A stretch of 64,000 nucleotides of DNA from Larkinella punicea (GTDB lineage Bacteria > Bacteroidota > Bacteroidia > Cytophagales > Spirosomataceae), in the NCBI RefSeq assembly GCF_003334855.1, contig NZ_QOWE01000036.1:1-64000 (forward strand), given 5' to 3'. How positions within the stretch are numbered: the first letter of the stretch is position 1; each line of letters starts with the position of its first letter. Below, one piece after another: positions 33,007 to 41,500 of this stretch. Made by a program: the position numbers and the translations under genes. The notes beneath the pieces were generated by a model that worked only from the letters and a program-made list of their open reading frames with translations, was not told the origin of the DNA and made no database searches.

Positions 33007-34014
33007 ATGGCAGATCAGCCCAGCAACTGGCTTAATAAATTAGGGAATCTTCTGGTGCCGTCCTCCAGTCAGCCCAAAACCAATCCGGTTGCTACCGTTT
33101 CCAATACGCGCATTCTGAACGAGCTGGTGGCGTCGTTTCAGGATTCCGTGCCGCGGGAATCCGTCGGAAAAAGCATGCTTTTCAATGCCCATTTTTTGAT
33201 TATCCTGCATCCCGACACCTACGAAGCGCGCCAGAATGCGTTCCCGGTGATTGTCAACGAAGCCGTGAATGCCTTTACGACTTTCATTGAGTCGGAGAAA
33301 ACCAACTACGAACGCGTGGTGCCGGTGGCCGCCAACTGGTTTTTCAAGTTTGGGGGCGGCCGTGAATTTGGCGGAGAACCGGTTACGCCAACTGATGTGA
33401 AAGTGGTGGGTGCCCTGACCGGAATTTTGCCCGGAAATGACCCGACGCAATCACCCGACCGGATTCACGTCACGCGCCGGGTCAAACAGACCAACCGGTT
33501 TGAGAAAGTGGACATCGACCCGAACACCTTCCAGCACATCGACTTTCGGGAGCCGGGGGCGTTTGTCGTGAAGTTTGCGTTTTCGACACCGGCACCAATC
33601 ACCCCACGACCACCGGCCGGAGCCCCCGCGACCCGCCATGCACCGGGATTGCCCCGCAGTCTGGGGGCTGGACTGGCCCAGATCAACCACTACATTGCGG
33701 AATTGAACAAGGAGGATTCGTACCTGATGCGCGACCGGGAAATCGTGGTGGCGCGGAAGGAACCCGATAACCAGCATTTTCCCAACTATCTTTTGCTCGA
33801 ATCGGCTTACGTCTCGAACCCGCACGCCCGGATTCGCTACAACGACGAGATGCACGCTTTTCAGATTGCGTCGTTCAGCCGCAACGAAACCCGGGTGAAC
33901 GAACAGCTTATTCCGCGCAGCGAACCCGCCAGTCCGCAGTGGTACGCGCTGCCGGATCAGGCTCAGATTCTGCTCAATAGCATGGTCACCCTAACCTTTC
34001 AACGCCATGATTGA
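33007..34014 (+). CDS. FhaA-like protein with C-terminal FHA domain (kinase/SEDS-PBP island, gene 1)
   Basis: 335-residue cytoplasmic protein without signal peptide. The last ~90 residues read as a forkhead-associated domain: arginine in IVVARKEP, SNPHARI as the S-x-x-H core, TRVNEQLI in place of the usual T-x-V-N-G, and the closing strand ILLNSMVTLTF. FHA domains bind phosphothreonine. The N-terminal region (about 50-125, LFNAHFLIILHPDTYEAR ... VPVAANWFFKF) has the order of strands expected for an FhaA N-terminal (DUF3662-type) domain and resembles that of the FHA gene at 42520. A Pro-rich linker joins them. It starts the cluster; the next ORF overlaps its stop by 8 bases. Confidence 0.72.
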   Translation: MADQPSNWLNKLGNLLVPSSSQPKTNPVATVSNTRILNELVASFQDSVPRESVGKSMLFNAHFLIILHPDTYEARQNAFPVIVNEAVNAFTTFIESEKTNYERVVPVAANWFFKFGGGREFGGEPVTPTDVKVVGALTGILPGNDPTQSPDRIHVTRRVKQTNRFEKVDIDPNTFQHIDFREPGAFVVKFAFSTPAPITPRPPAGAPATRHAPGLPRSLGAGLAQINHYIAELNKEDSYLMRDREIVVARKEPDNQHFPNYLLLESAYVSNPHARIRYNDEMHAFQIASFSRNETRVNEQLIPRSEPASPQWYALPDQAQILLNSMVTLTFQRHD

Positions 34015-34090
34015 TGCGCTGTTTGTCGTGTTGCTGCTGCTGTTTGTACTGGTGTTGGTAGTGCGGCATTTTCAGGATTTACCCCGATAA
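34007..34090 (+). CDS. 27-residue single-helix membrane peptide (island, gene 2)
   Basis: ATG at 34007 overlaps the end of the preceding FHA gene by 8 bases. The ORF encodes 27 residues: MIDALF, a run of V/L/F about 14 long, then the polar tail RHFQDLPR. It is a single hydrophobic helix with a short charged end, a shape typical of tiny membrane proteins that modulate larger complexes. Overlap coupling to the FHA gene and the neighbouring membrane kinases argue for a real gene, but codon bias on so few codons proves little. Confidence 0.5.
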   Translation: MIDALFVVLLLLFVLVLVVRHFQDLPR

Positions 34091-34159
34091 AGCCAACAGA
34101 ATGCGCTGCCAGCGGTTCTATTCAGTAGAACTGTTTCCTTTATCACGTTCCCTTGCTCA

Positions 34160-35611
34160 ATGAATCCGTTTCTCATTGCCGGTCAGACCGATGTAGGCCA
34201 ACGCCGAAAAAATAACCAGGATACGTTCATCTGCTCGACGATCTGGTCGGAATCCAGCGCGTTGCTGGCAGCCATCGACGGCGTGGGCGGTTATGCCGGG
34301 GGCGACCGGGCTGCGGCCATCGCGAAGGAGTCGATCGAACAGTATATGGCGACGCCCAACGGCGATCCACTGTCGATGCTGCGCGAAGCCGTCGTGTTTG
34401 CCAACAACCAGATCAATACGCAGCGCGAGCAGAATCTCCAACTGGCGCAGATGTGTTGTGTATTGACGACGGCGGTGGCCGATAGCCGCACCCAAAAACT
34501 GTATTTTGTCCATGTGGGCGATACGCGCCTGTACCGGTACCGCCGGGGCGTCCTCGAAAAGCTCACCCACGATCACTCGATGGTGGGCGTTCGGGAAGAT
34601 GCCAACGAACTGACGGAAGCCGAAGCCATGCAACACCCGCGACGAAACGAAATTCTGCGCGAAGTGGGGTCGATGGCGCACCGGGTCGATGATCCGGACT
34701 TCCTGGAATCGGGCGAAACGGACTTTCTGCCGGGCGATTTGCTGCTGCTTTGCAGCGACGGCCTGACCGATATGATTACGCAGGCCCAAATCCGGAGCGT
34801 TCTGGATCAAAACCTTTCCCTTGAAAAACAGGTAACCGAGTTGATTGGGCTCGCCAATAAACAAGGCGGCAACGACAACATTACCGTCGTTCTGGCCCGA
34901 AACACGACGCCAGCCACCCCGCAACCGGTGGTTGCCAACTCTACCGACCAGACGTTGCCGTTGAAACCGTCGTCAAAACCGGCTCCGGCCATTAGTCCAA
35001 AAACGACTTCGGGAAAGACCGAACCGGCCAAACGGGGCCTGACGGGTTTCTGGATTCTGATCGGGCTGGTGCTGGCAGGAACCATTGCGGGACTGGTTTG
35101 GTATCAAAACCAGGGTCCCAGCCAATCCGATCCGTTGGTTTCCGGCAGTCCACCGACGGTCAGCGATCCGGCTGATTCGACGCAGGCTATCGCGCCAACG
35201 GTTTCTCGCTTTGATTCCCTGTTGCAGACGGCGTATCGCAGCAGCAATCACCGGCTAACGCTGCCCGCAGATACGGTTCGGCTCACGCAGCCCCTGCTGC
35301 TCACCGACTCGCTACAAAACATTGTGGGCGCAACCGGACTGACGGTTTTCGTGCCCGCCGATACGGCACAGGCGCAGGTGGCATTACGGATCACCCGCTC
35401 GGGGCCGGTGGCGCTTCAAAACCTGGTCATTAGCGGTTTTAAAACCGGGATTGAGACCAGTCCCGGAACGCGGCTGCATCTATCGAAGGTGTCGTTTCGC
35501 AACGTGAGCCAGCCCGTTCAGGCCGTTATCGGACAGGAAACCTTCCGCGATGCCGTTATTGTGGTTACCTTGCAGAACCAGACTGATTCATCCAAAACAC
35601 GCCCTCGCTGA
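34160..35611 (+). CDS. Membrane PP2C-type Ser/Thr phosphatase with periplasmic domain (island, gene 3)
   Basis: 483 residues. The PP2C domain (1-245) has all metal-site motifs: RRKNNQD at 15-21, IDGVGG at 39-44, HVGDTRLY at 118-125, CSDGLTD at 198-204 and GGNDNITVV at 236-244. A Pro/Thr-rich linker leads to one membrane helix (294-315). Outside, residues 350-475 carry short repeated strands (PVALQNLVISGFKTGIE, TRLHLSKVSFRNVS) that look like a right-handed beta-helix. It should remove phosphate from targets of the two following kinases. Its stop overlaps the first kinase start by one base (TGATG). The large extracytoplasmic sensor is unusual for PstP-type phosphatases. Confidence 0.93.
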   Translation: MNPFLIAGQTDVGQRRKNNQDTFICSTIWSESSALLAAIDGVGGYAGGDRAAAIAKESIEQYMATPNGDPLSMLREAVVFANNQINTQREQNLQLAQMCCVLTTAVADSRTQKLYFVHVGDTRLYRYRRGVLEKLTHDHSMVGVREDANELTEAEAMQHPRRNEILREVGSMAHRVDDPDFLESGETDFLPGDLLLLCSDGLTDMITQAQIRSVLDQNLSLEKQVTELIGLANKQGGNDNITVVLARNTTPATPQPVVANSTDQTLPLKPSSKPAPAISPKTTSGKTEPAKRGLTGFWILIGLVLAGTIAGLVWYQNQGPSQSDPLVSGSPPTVSDPADSTQAIAPTVSRFDSLLQTAYRSSNHRLTLPADTVRLTQPLLLTDSLQNIVGATGLTVFVPADTAQAQVALRITRSGPVALQNLVISGFKTGIETSPGTRLHLSKVSFRNVSQPVQAVIGQETFRDAVIVVTLQNQTDSSKTRPR

Positions 35612-37194
35612 TGTCTACCACTCGGTTTGATACACGGTTTCCCGGCTACGAAGTGCTGAGTGAACTGGGCCGCAGCAACGCCCGGATTCTTAAGGCGCGT
35701 CACCTGGCTACGGGCGATCTGGTGGCCATCAAGCACTTTGCGCTCAACACCGATGCCGAAACGCTCCGGCGGTTTCAGCGGGAATCGGCCATCATGACCA
35801 GCATCGCCCACCCCAACGTGGTCAAGGTTCGGGAGGTGCAACTGGAAGCCGAACTGCCTTACATCGTGATGGAACTGATCGAAGGCGGGAGCTTGAAACA
35901 GCTCATTACCGGTCAGCAACGCATCGACGTATCGACCACCATCCGGCTGGGGCTGCAAATGGCCAGTGCTTTCAAGGCGATTCATCCGCAGGGCATCATT
36001 CACCGGGATGTGAAACCGGAAAATATCCTTTTCCGCCCGCTGCCCAGTGGTGAACTGCATTTTTTGCTGACGGATTTCGGGATTGCCCGGCTCCACGAAC
36101 AATCGAGCACGCTGACGGGGCAATCGCTGATGACGTACGAATATGCGTCACCCGAACAGTTTAACGACCCGAAAGGCGTCGGAACGGCCACGGATTATTA
36201 TTCGCTGGGCGTCGTTCTGTACGAATGCCTGCACGGAAGCGTCCCGTTTGCGTTGGACGATCATTCGGGCATCGTGACGTTTATGAACAAAGTGCTGACC
36301 GAAGCGCCACCCGCCCTGACCGTGACCAGCCAGGACCAAACCCTGGGTCTGTTCGCGGAGCTTCTGGAGGGTTTATTGAAAAAGAAAGCCAGTGAACGCC
36401 TGAACGATCCAGACGAACTGACGTGGTTGCTGAAACGGGCCGAACTAAATTATTTACAGGCCGGTCGAACCAGCCCTAAAACCGCTCCATTGACACGGGT
36501 TACGCTTCAGAATCCGGCGAAGCCAGAGCCCGAAGCAGCCAGGGGTCCTTCGCCCGATCCGGTTGTTGTGAAACCCGAACCGACTAAACCGCCCCGGAGC
36601 AAGTCGTCGGGCAAAAGTTTAAAACTGGCGGCTCTCGTGCTGGTGATGCTGGCGGGCGGAGCGGGGCTGTATTACGTCCTTACCGATTTTGGAACGAAAC
36701 CCATCGCCAGCGTGGTGGCCCCAAACGATACGACCAATACGTCAAGAGATCAGACTGCGGGGACAGATGTGCCGGAAGATCTGGAACAAGAAGAAGACAC
36801 GGTAAGCCTGCGGCTGGCGGAAGAAGCCCGGCGACGGGAACAGTTCCGGGAGCAGGTTCTGGCGGCCGGAAAAACCCTGACCGTGGAGCCCCTTGATTTT
36901 AAAGTCGGTTTCTTCGGCGGGATCAAAAAAGCGCAGATTCAACTCAACAATCCCAGCGCAATTCCCTTTCCGGCGGTGGCGGTTCAGGTGAGTTATTTCA
37001 AGGAGAAAGGCGGTCTTTACAAAACCGAGAAGATGTTTTTTATGAATGTAAAGCCCAATTCATCTCCCGTTCGACCGGCTCCGGACAGTGACCGGGGCAT
37101 TCGAATCAGTTGCAAGATATTGAAGTATGATTTGCCCAGGAATCTGGACTCCCTGATGCAGGTGATGCCCGTCAAAACCGACTCGTTACTTTAA
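35611..37194 (+). CDS. Hanks-type Ser/Thr protein kinase with one membrane helix (island, gene 4)
   Basis: 527 residues. The kinase domain (10-280) has K41 in VAIK, E58, HRDVKPEN at 131-138 and TDFGIAR at 154-160, so it should be active. The Gly-rich loop is degenerate (ELGRSNARIL). A Pro-rich segment, one membrane helix (338-356), an acidic Arg/Glu helix and a periplasmic beta domain (about 430-515) with VQVSYFKEKGGLYKTEK, similar in pattern to FxLyD domains, follow. PASTA repeats are absent. It shares near-identical stretches with the next kinase, including 41 identical bases (36040-36080 = 37631-37671). Likely substrates are the FHA partners or the SEDS-PBP protein. Confidence 0.94.
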   Translation: MSTTRFDTRFPGYEVLSELGRSNARILKARHLATGDLVAIKHFALNTDAETLRRFQRESAIMTSIAHPNVVKVREVQLEAELPYIVMELIEGGSLKQLITGQQRIDVSTTIRLGLQMASAFKAIHPQGIIHRDVKPENILFRPLPSGELHFLLTDFGIARLHEQSSTLTGQSLMTYEYASPEQFNDPKGVGTATDYYSLGVVLYECLHGSVPFALDDHSGIVTFMNKVLTEAPPALTVTSQDQTLGLFAELLEGLLKKKASERLNDPDELTWLLKRAELNYLQAGRTSPKTAPLTRVTLQNPAKPEPEAARGPSPDPVVVKPEPTKPPRSKSSGKSLKLAALVLVMLAGGAGLYYVLTDFGTKPIASVVAPNDTTNTSRDQTAGTDVPEDLEQEEDTVSLRLAEEARRREQFREQVLAAGKTLTVEPLDFKVGFFGGIKKAQIQLNNPSAIPFPAVAVQVSYFKEKGGLYKTEKMFFMNVKPNSSPVRPAPDSDRGIRISCKILKYDLPRNLDSLMQVMPVKTDSLL

Positions 37195-37201
37195 TCGACT
37201 C

Positions 37202-38500
37202 ATGCCAACCGTAAGCGTCAATACGCATTTTCCGGGTTATGAAATTATCGGCGAACTGGGCCGCTCGAACGCCCGCGTTCTGAAGGCCCGTCACCTGGCA
37301 ACGGGTGATTTGGTGGCGATTAAACATTTTACCCTCAACACCGACGCCGAAACGCTCCGGCGGTTTCGGCTCGAATCGCAGTTGATGACCGACATCCGCC
37401 ACCCGAACGTGGTGCGCGTGCGAGAGGTTCAACTCGACATGCCCATGCCCTTCATCGTCATGGAATGGATCGAGGGCGGCAACCTGCGGACGCTCCTGGC
37501 GGAAAAAGGACATCTCGAAATACCGACCGTCATCCGGCTGGGTCTGCAAATGGCCGAAGCCTTCAAAGCCATTCATCCGCAGGGCATTATCCACCGCGAC
37601 CTGAAACCGGAGAACATCCTTTTTCGACTCCTGCCCAGTGGTGAACTGCATTTTTTGCTGACGGATTTCGGCGTGGCCCGGCTGCGCGAACAGTCGCAAA
37701 CCATGACGGGACAGTCGCTGATGACATACGAATACGCGTCCCCCGAGCAGTTCGACAATCCCCGGGGCGTAGATGTGGCGACGGATTACTATTCGCTGGG
37801 CGTCGTGTTGTACGAATGTCTCTCGGGCCGGGTGCCTTTTTCGATGGCCGATAACGCCGGTATCGCCACCTTTATGGGGCAGGTGTTGCGCACGCCCCCG
37901 CCGGCTTTGGTGTTGCCGACGGGGCAGTTCATGCCGCCCAGCCTCAACACACTCCTCGACTGGATGCTTACCAAAAACCCGGCGGAACGGCTGAGTGATG
38001 TCAATGAACTGGTGTTGCTGTTCGGCCAGGCGAATGTGGAGCAGTTGCAGGTCGGCCGGTCAAACGATCGCCGGGGGCCGGTGTCGTCGCGCACGTTGGT
38101 GGCCTCCGAACCGCTGCCGCAACTGGAGTTGCCCGAAGAACCGGAAGAAGAACCCGCGAACCGCCAGACGGGCTGGTACATCGGTCTGGGCATTCTGGCC
38201 GTTATTCTGATCGGTTTGGCGGTTTTTTATACGTACCAGGCGAAGGAAACCAACCTCAACACAACGGCGGCACCGGATTCGACGCGGATGGAAACCGACT
38301 CCAACGCGTCGGAAACACAAGGCGAGATGGTTGAGGATACCGCAACGACGCCGTCGGATGGTTTTATCGAAAGCACCACCGATTCGACCCAATCGGACAG
38401 CAGTCCGGCAACAACGACGGAACCCGAAATTCCGACCGTTCCGGCATCGCCCCCGGATTCATCGAAAACCGTCGTTGACACCACGAAGACGGGAAATTAA
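37202..38500 (+). CDS. Second Hanks-type Ser/Thr protein kinase (island, gene 5)
   Basis: 432 residues, starting 7 bases after the first kinase. The kinase domain keeps K41, HRDLKPEN (131-138) and TDFGVAR, with the same degenerate Gly loop. A membrane helix (WYIGLGILAVILIGLAVFY, about 325-345) is followed by a short Ser/Thr/Asp/Pro-rich tail without a folded domain, so only the first kinase has a clear periplasmic module. A tandem duplication with later loss or replacement of the outer domain is the simplest history. The tail could be a glycosylation or phosphorylation-rich spacer. Confidence 0.93.
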   Translation: MPTVSVNTHFPGYEIIGELGRSNARVLKARHLATGDLVAIKHFTLNTDAETLRRFRLESQLMTDIRHPNVVRVREVQLDMPMPFIVMEWIEGGNLRTLLAEKGHLEIPTVIRLGLQMAEAFKAIHPQGIIHRDLKPENILFRLLPSGELHFLLTDFGVARLREQSQTMTGQSLMTYEYASPEQFDNPRGVDVATDYYSLGVVLYECLSGRVPFSMADNAGIATFMGQVLRTPPPALVLPTGQFMPPSLNTLLDWMLTKNPAERLSDVNELVLLFGQANVEQLQVGRSNDRRGPVSSRTLVASEPLPQLELPEEPEEEPANRQTGWYIGLGILAVILIGLAVFYTYQAKETNLNTTAAPDSTRMETDSNASETQGEMVEDTATTPSDGFIESTTDSTQSDSSPATTTEPEIPTVPASPPDSSKTVVDTTKTGN

Positions 38501-38516
38501 CTACTCAACCCATTGC

Positions 38517-41500
38517 ATGAAAGGTACGTCTGTATCGTCTGGTCGTTTGTATTTGCTGGGAGCATCCGTCATGCTGCTTCTGCTGTTTGTGCGTTTGTAC
38601 ATCAACCTGCTTCCCGGTTTGAATCAGGCGAAAGAAGCCCTCGCCAACGGGCAGGCCATCACGCTGCAACCCGGTTTGAAATCCACACCGATCCAGCGTT
38701 TACTCAACAGCGGTAATTACTACAGCGATCCGGCCGACCGGACGCTGGTGGCCGACTCCCTGGCCGCTAAACTCGGCGCAAATGGCTCCCCCGACAACCT
38801 GGGAGCCATCAACAAACGGCAGTTTTCGATCCGGGCACCGGTGGCGTGGCGCAGCCGGATTGGCGGAGCGGATTTTCAAAACCGCCTGCAACTGTCCCGC
38901 CAGCAAATGGGCTTCGACTCCATCCTGTACGTCCGCGAACTCAATAATCCGAAACCGTATCCGGCCACCGTGAGCGCGGGGAGCGGAACGGCCACCATTT
39001 CGGGACAGGTTGCGCTTACGGAAACGGAGCAACCGGTGGCGAATGTGCTGGTGCAACTCAAACGCCACCCCGCCACCGCCCAGCCGGACACGCTTCCCAA
39101 CCAGTTTACCTACGCCCGCACCGATGCCGGGGGGCGGTTTTCGTTCACCGGCCTGACAACGGATCTAGGCTACAGCGTCGTCGCCCTCAAACCCGGTTTT
39201 GAGTTCGGCAGCCGCCGGGGAACGAGTCAACTGACCAGCGATCAGTCCTATACCTTTACAGCCCGGCCCCACCAACTGCGACTCATCGGCTCCGTCGTTT
39301 ACGGACAACTCAAGTCGGATCATGCATTTATCGTTCGCACGCCAACGGCTTTTACCGTGCAATTCTGGCTCATCGTCGTGCTGTTTATCGGGGCTTTCTG
39401 GGCCGTGCAGGGCGTCTGGTCGATCCGACGATTTTCCCCCGATCCGCTGCTGCTGTCGGTTCTGATGTTGCTCACCGGTATTTCCGTCCTGACACTGTTA
39501 GCCATTCAGGACCCGTTGCAGGACACCTTATATGCCTGGCAAACCTTGCAGGGCGTGGCGGCTGGGCTGTTCGGTTTGCTCATCGTGTCCCAGATCAACA
39601 TCGGTCGTCTGTATGCCGACTGGCGGTTTGATTGGTTGTTTACGTTTTTTAACCGCTCTTCCGTCCGTTTATCGGGCTGGACGTGGCTGGTACTCGCCCT
39701 CGGTCTTGCCGCCCTGACGTTGTTCATCGGTTCGGGGCCGGAAGGCAGTGGCGTCCGCGTGAACCTGTCGGTTTTGGGACTGACGTTTCAACCCAGCGAA
39801 ATCACCAAATACCTATTGCTGGTTTTCTTTGCCGGTTTTTTTGCTGCGAATGAACAACAGATCCGGCAACTCCCGGATTTGCGCTGGCGGTTTGCGGTGA
39901 GCTTTGGCGCGCTGGCCGGTGCCGGTCTGCTCATGCTACTCTACCTCCTGCTGGGCGACATGGGTCCCGCGCTGGTCGTCTGCTTCACATTTTTGCTGTT
40001 TTACAGCATTGCCCGGGGCAACCTGCCGCTGACACTTGCGACAGGAGTCGGCTATGGCATTGCCCTGTGGTTTTTGCCGGGCTGGATCGCCACCCTTCTC
40101 AGTCTGGTAGTGCTGATGGGTTATCTGTTCTGGCGGGGAGAGGCCCGTTCCAAAACCGCCCTGGGTTGGGCCGCTTTGCTGACGGAAGCGCCGGTTCTGC
40201 TGCTGATGGTAATCGCAATGTTCGCCTTTGGCGATCAGTTGCCCTTTGTGGGGAGCCGCCTGGCCGACCGCAAAGCGATCTGGCTGAGTCCCTGGAACAA
40301 CGACGTGTACGGCGGTGATCACCTGGCCCATAGTTTCTGGACACTGGCTTCGGGCGGCTGGACGGGACAGGGTCTGGGCAAAGGCTTCGCGAATGCGATG
40401 CCAGCCGCCCACACCGACATGATTCTGCCCAGTGTGGGCGAAGAGTTGGGCGGATTAGGGGTCATTGCGGTATTTCTACTGATGGGCCTTCTGCTGCACC
40501 GGACTTTCCTGCACGCCCGCCGGGCGGGTCAGCCGTTCAGCTTCTTTCTGGTCGCCGGTATTGCCATCGCAACGGGGGTGCAGTTTCTGATCATTGCCAG
40601 CGGCTCCATCGGGCTACTGCCCCTGACCGGCATTAGCGTACCGTTTCTGAGTTACGGAAAAATTTCGCTCATCGTCAACCTCATGGCGATGGGCGTTGTG
40701 TTCAGCGTGGCGCACCGACCCGGTCAGGCCGAGCAGCGTGAATACCTGGAAAAAAACTACGATGTGGTGCTGATGGCCGGTATTGCCGGTTTTCTGCTGG
40801 GCGTAGCGGTTCTGATTGGCCGGTTGCTGCCGATCGTGGGCTGGCGCGGAAACGAGTATATTGTACGGCCCGCCCGGGTCATCACCCGCAACGGCGACCC
40901 CATTTACAGCTACAATCCCCGGATTGAGCGGCTGACGCGTGTTCTGGCTTCGGGCACGATTTACGACCGAAAGGGCCTGGTGCTGGCCACGAGTTCGCCG
41001 GATCGGGTTACCCGGCAATTGTCCCGGCTGAAAAAAAGCGGGCTGGAGTCGGATCAAATCCGGGCCATGAGTCAAAAACGGTTGCAAAGGTATTATCCCT
41101 TCGGCGAACACCTGTTTTTCTGGACGGGTGATCTGAATACGCAACTATTTTGGGGACAGAGCAACGGGTATTATGCCGAAGCCACCCACTTCAGCGAGTT
41201 GCGCGGTTTCAACAGCCGCCCCCGCAAAACCAATCTTGTGGCCACCCACTACCGGGCCGACCGTTTCAGTCCAACGGTCGAGCAAACCCGGACGCTGTCG
41301 GTTTACGATTACCGGGAACTGGCACCGGCTTTGCGGGCGGGGGTCGATAGCCGGGAGGTCGCTAATCGAAAATCCAAAAACCGGGATCTGTTTCTGAGCG
41401 TCGATGCGGATCTTCAGGTGGCGTTGCAAAAGTCACTGGCTCAATCCGAATACCGGGACAAGCGGCTTTCGGTGGTGGTATTGGATGCGGCTTCGGGCGA

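Noticed and set aside
38331-38516. Upstream in-frame extension of the SEDS-PBP gene
   Set aside because: It overlaps the second kinase gene, reads as Arg/Pro-rich nonsense, and the ATG at 38517 opens directly on a membrane helix.
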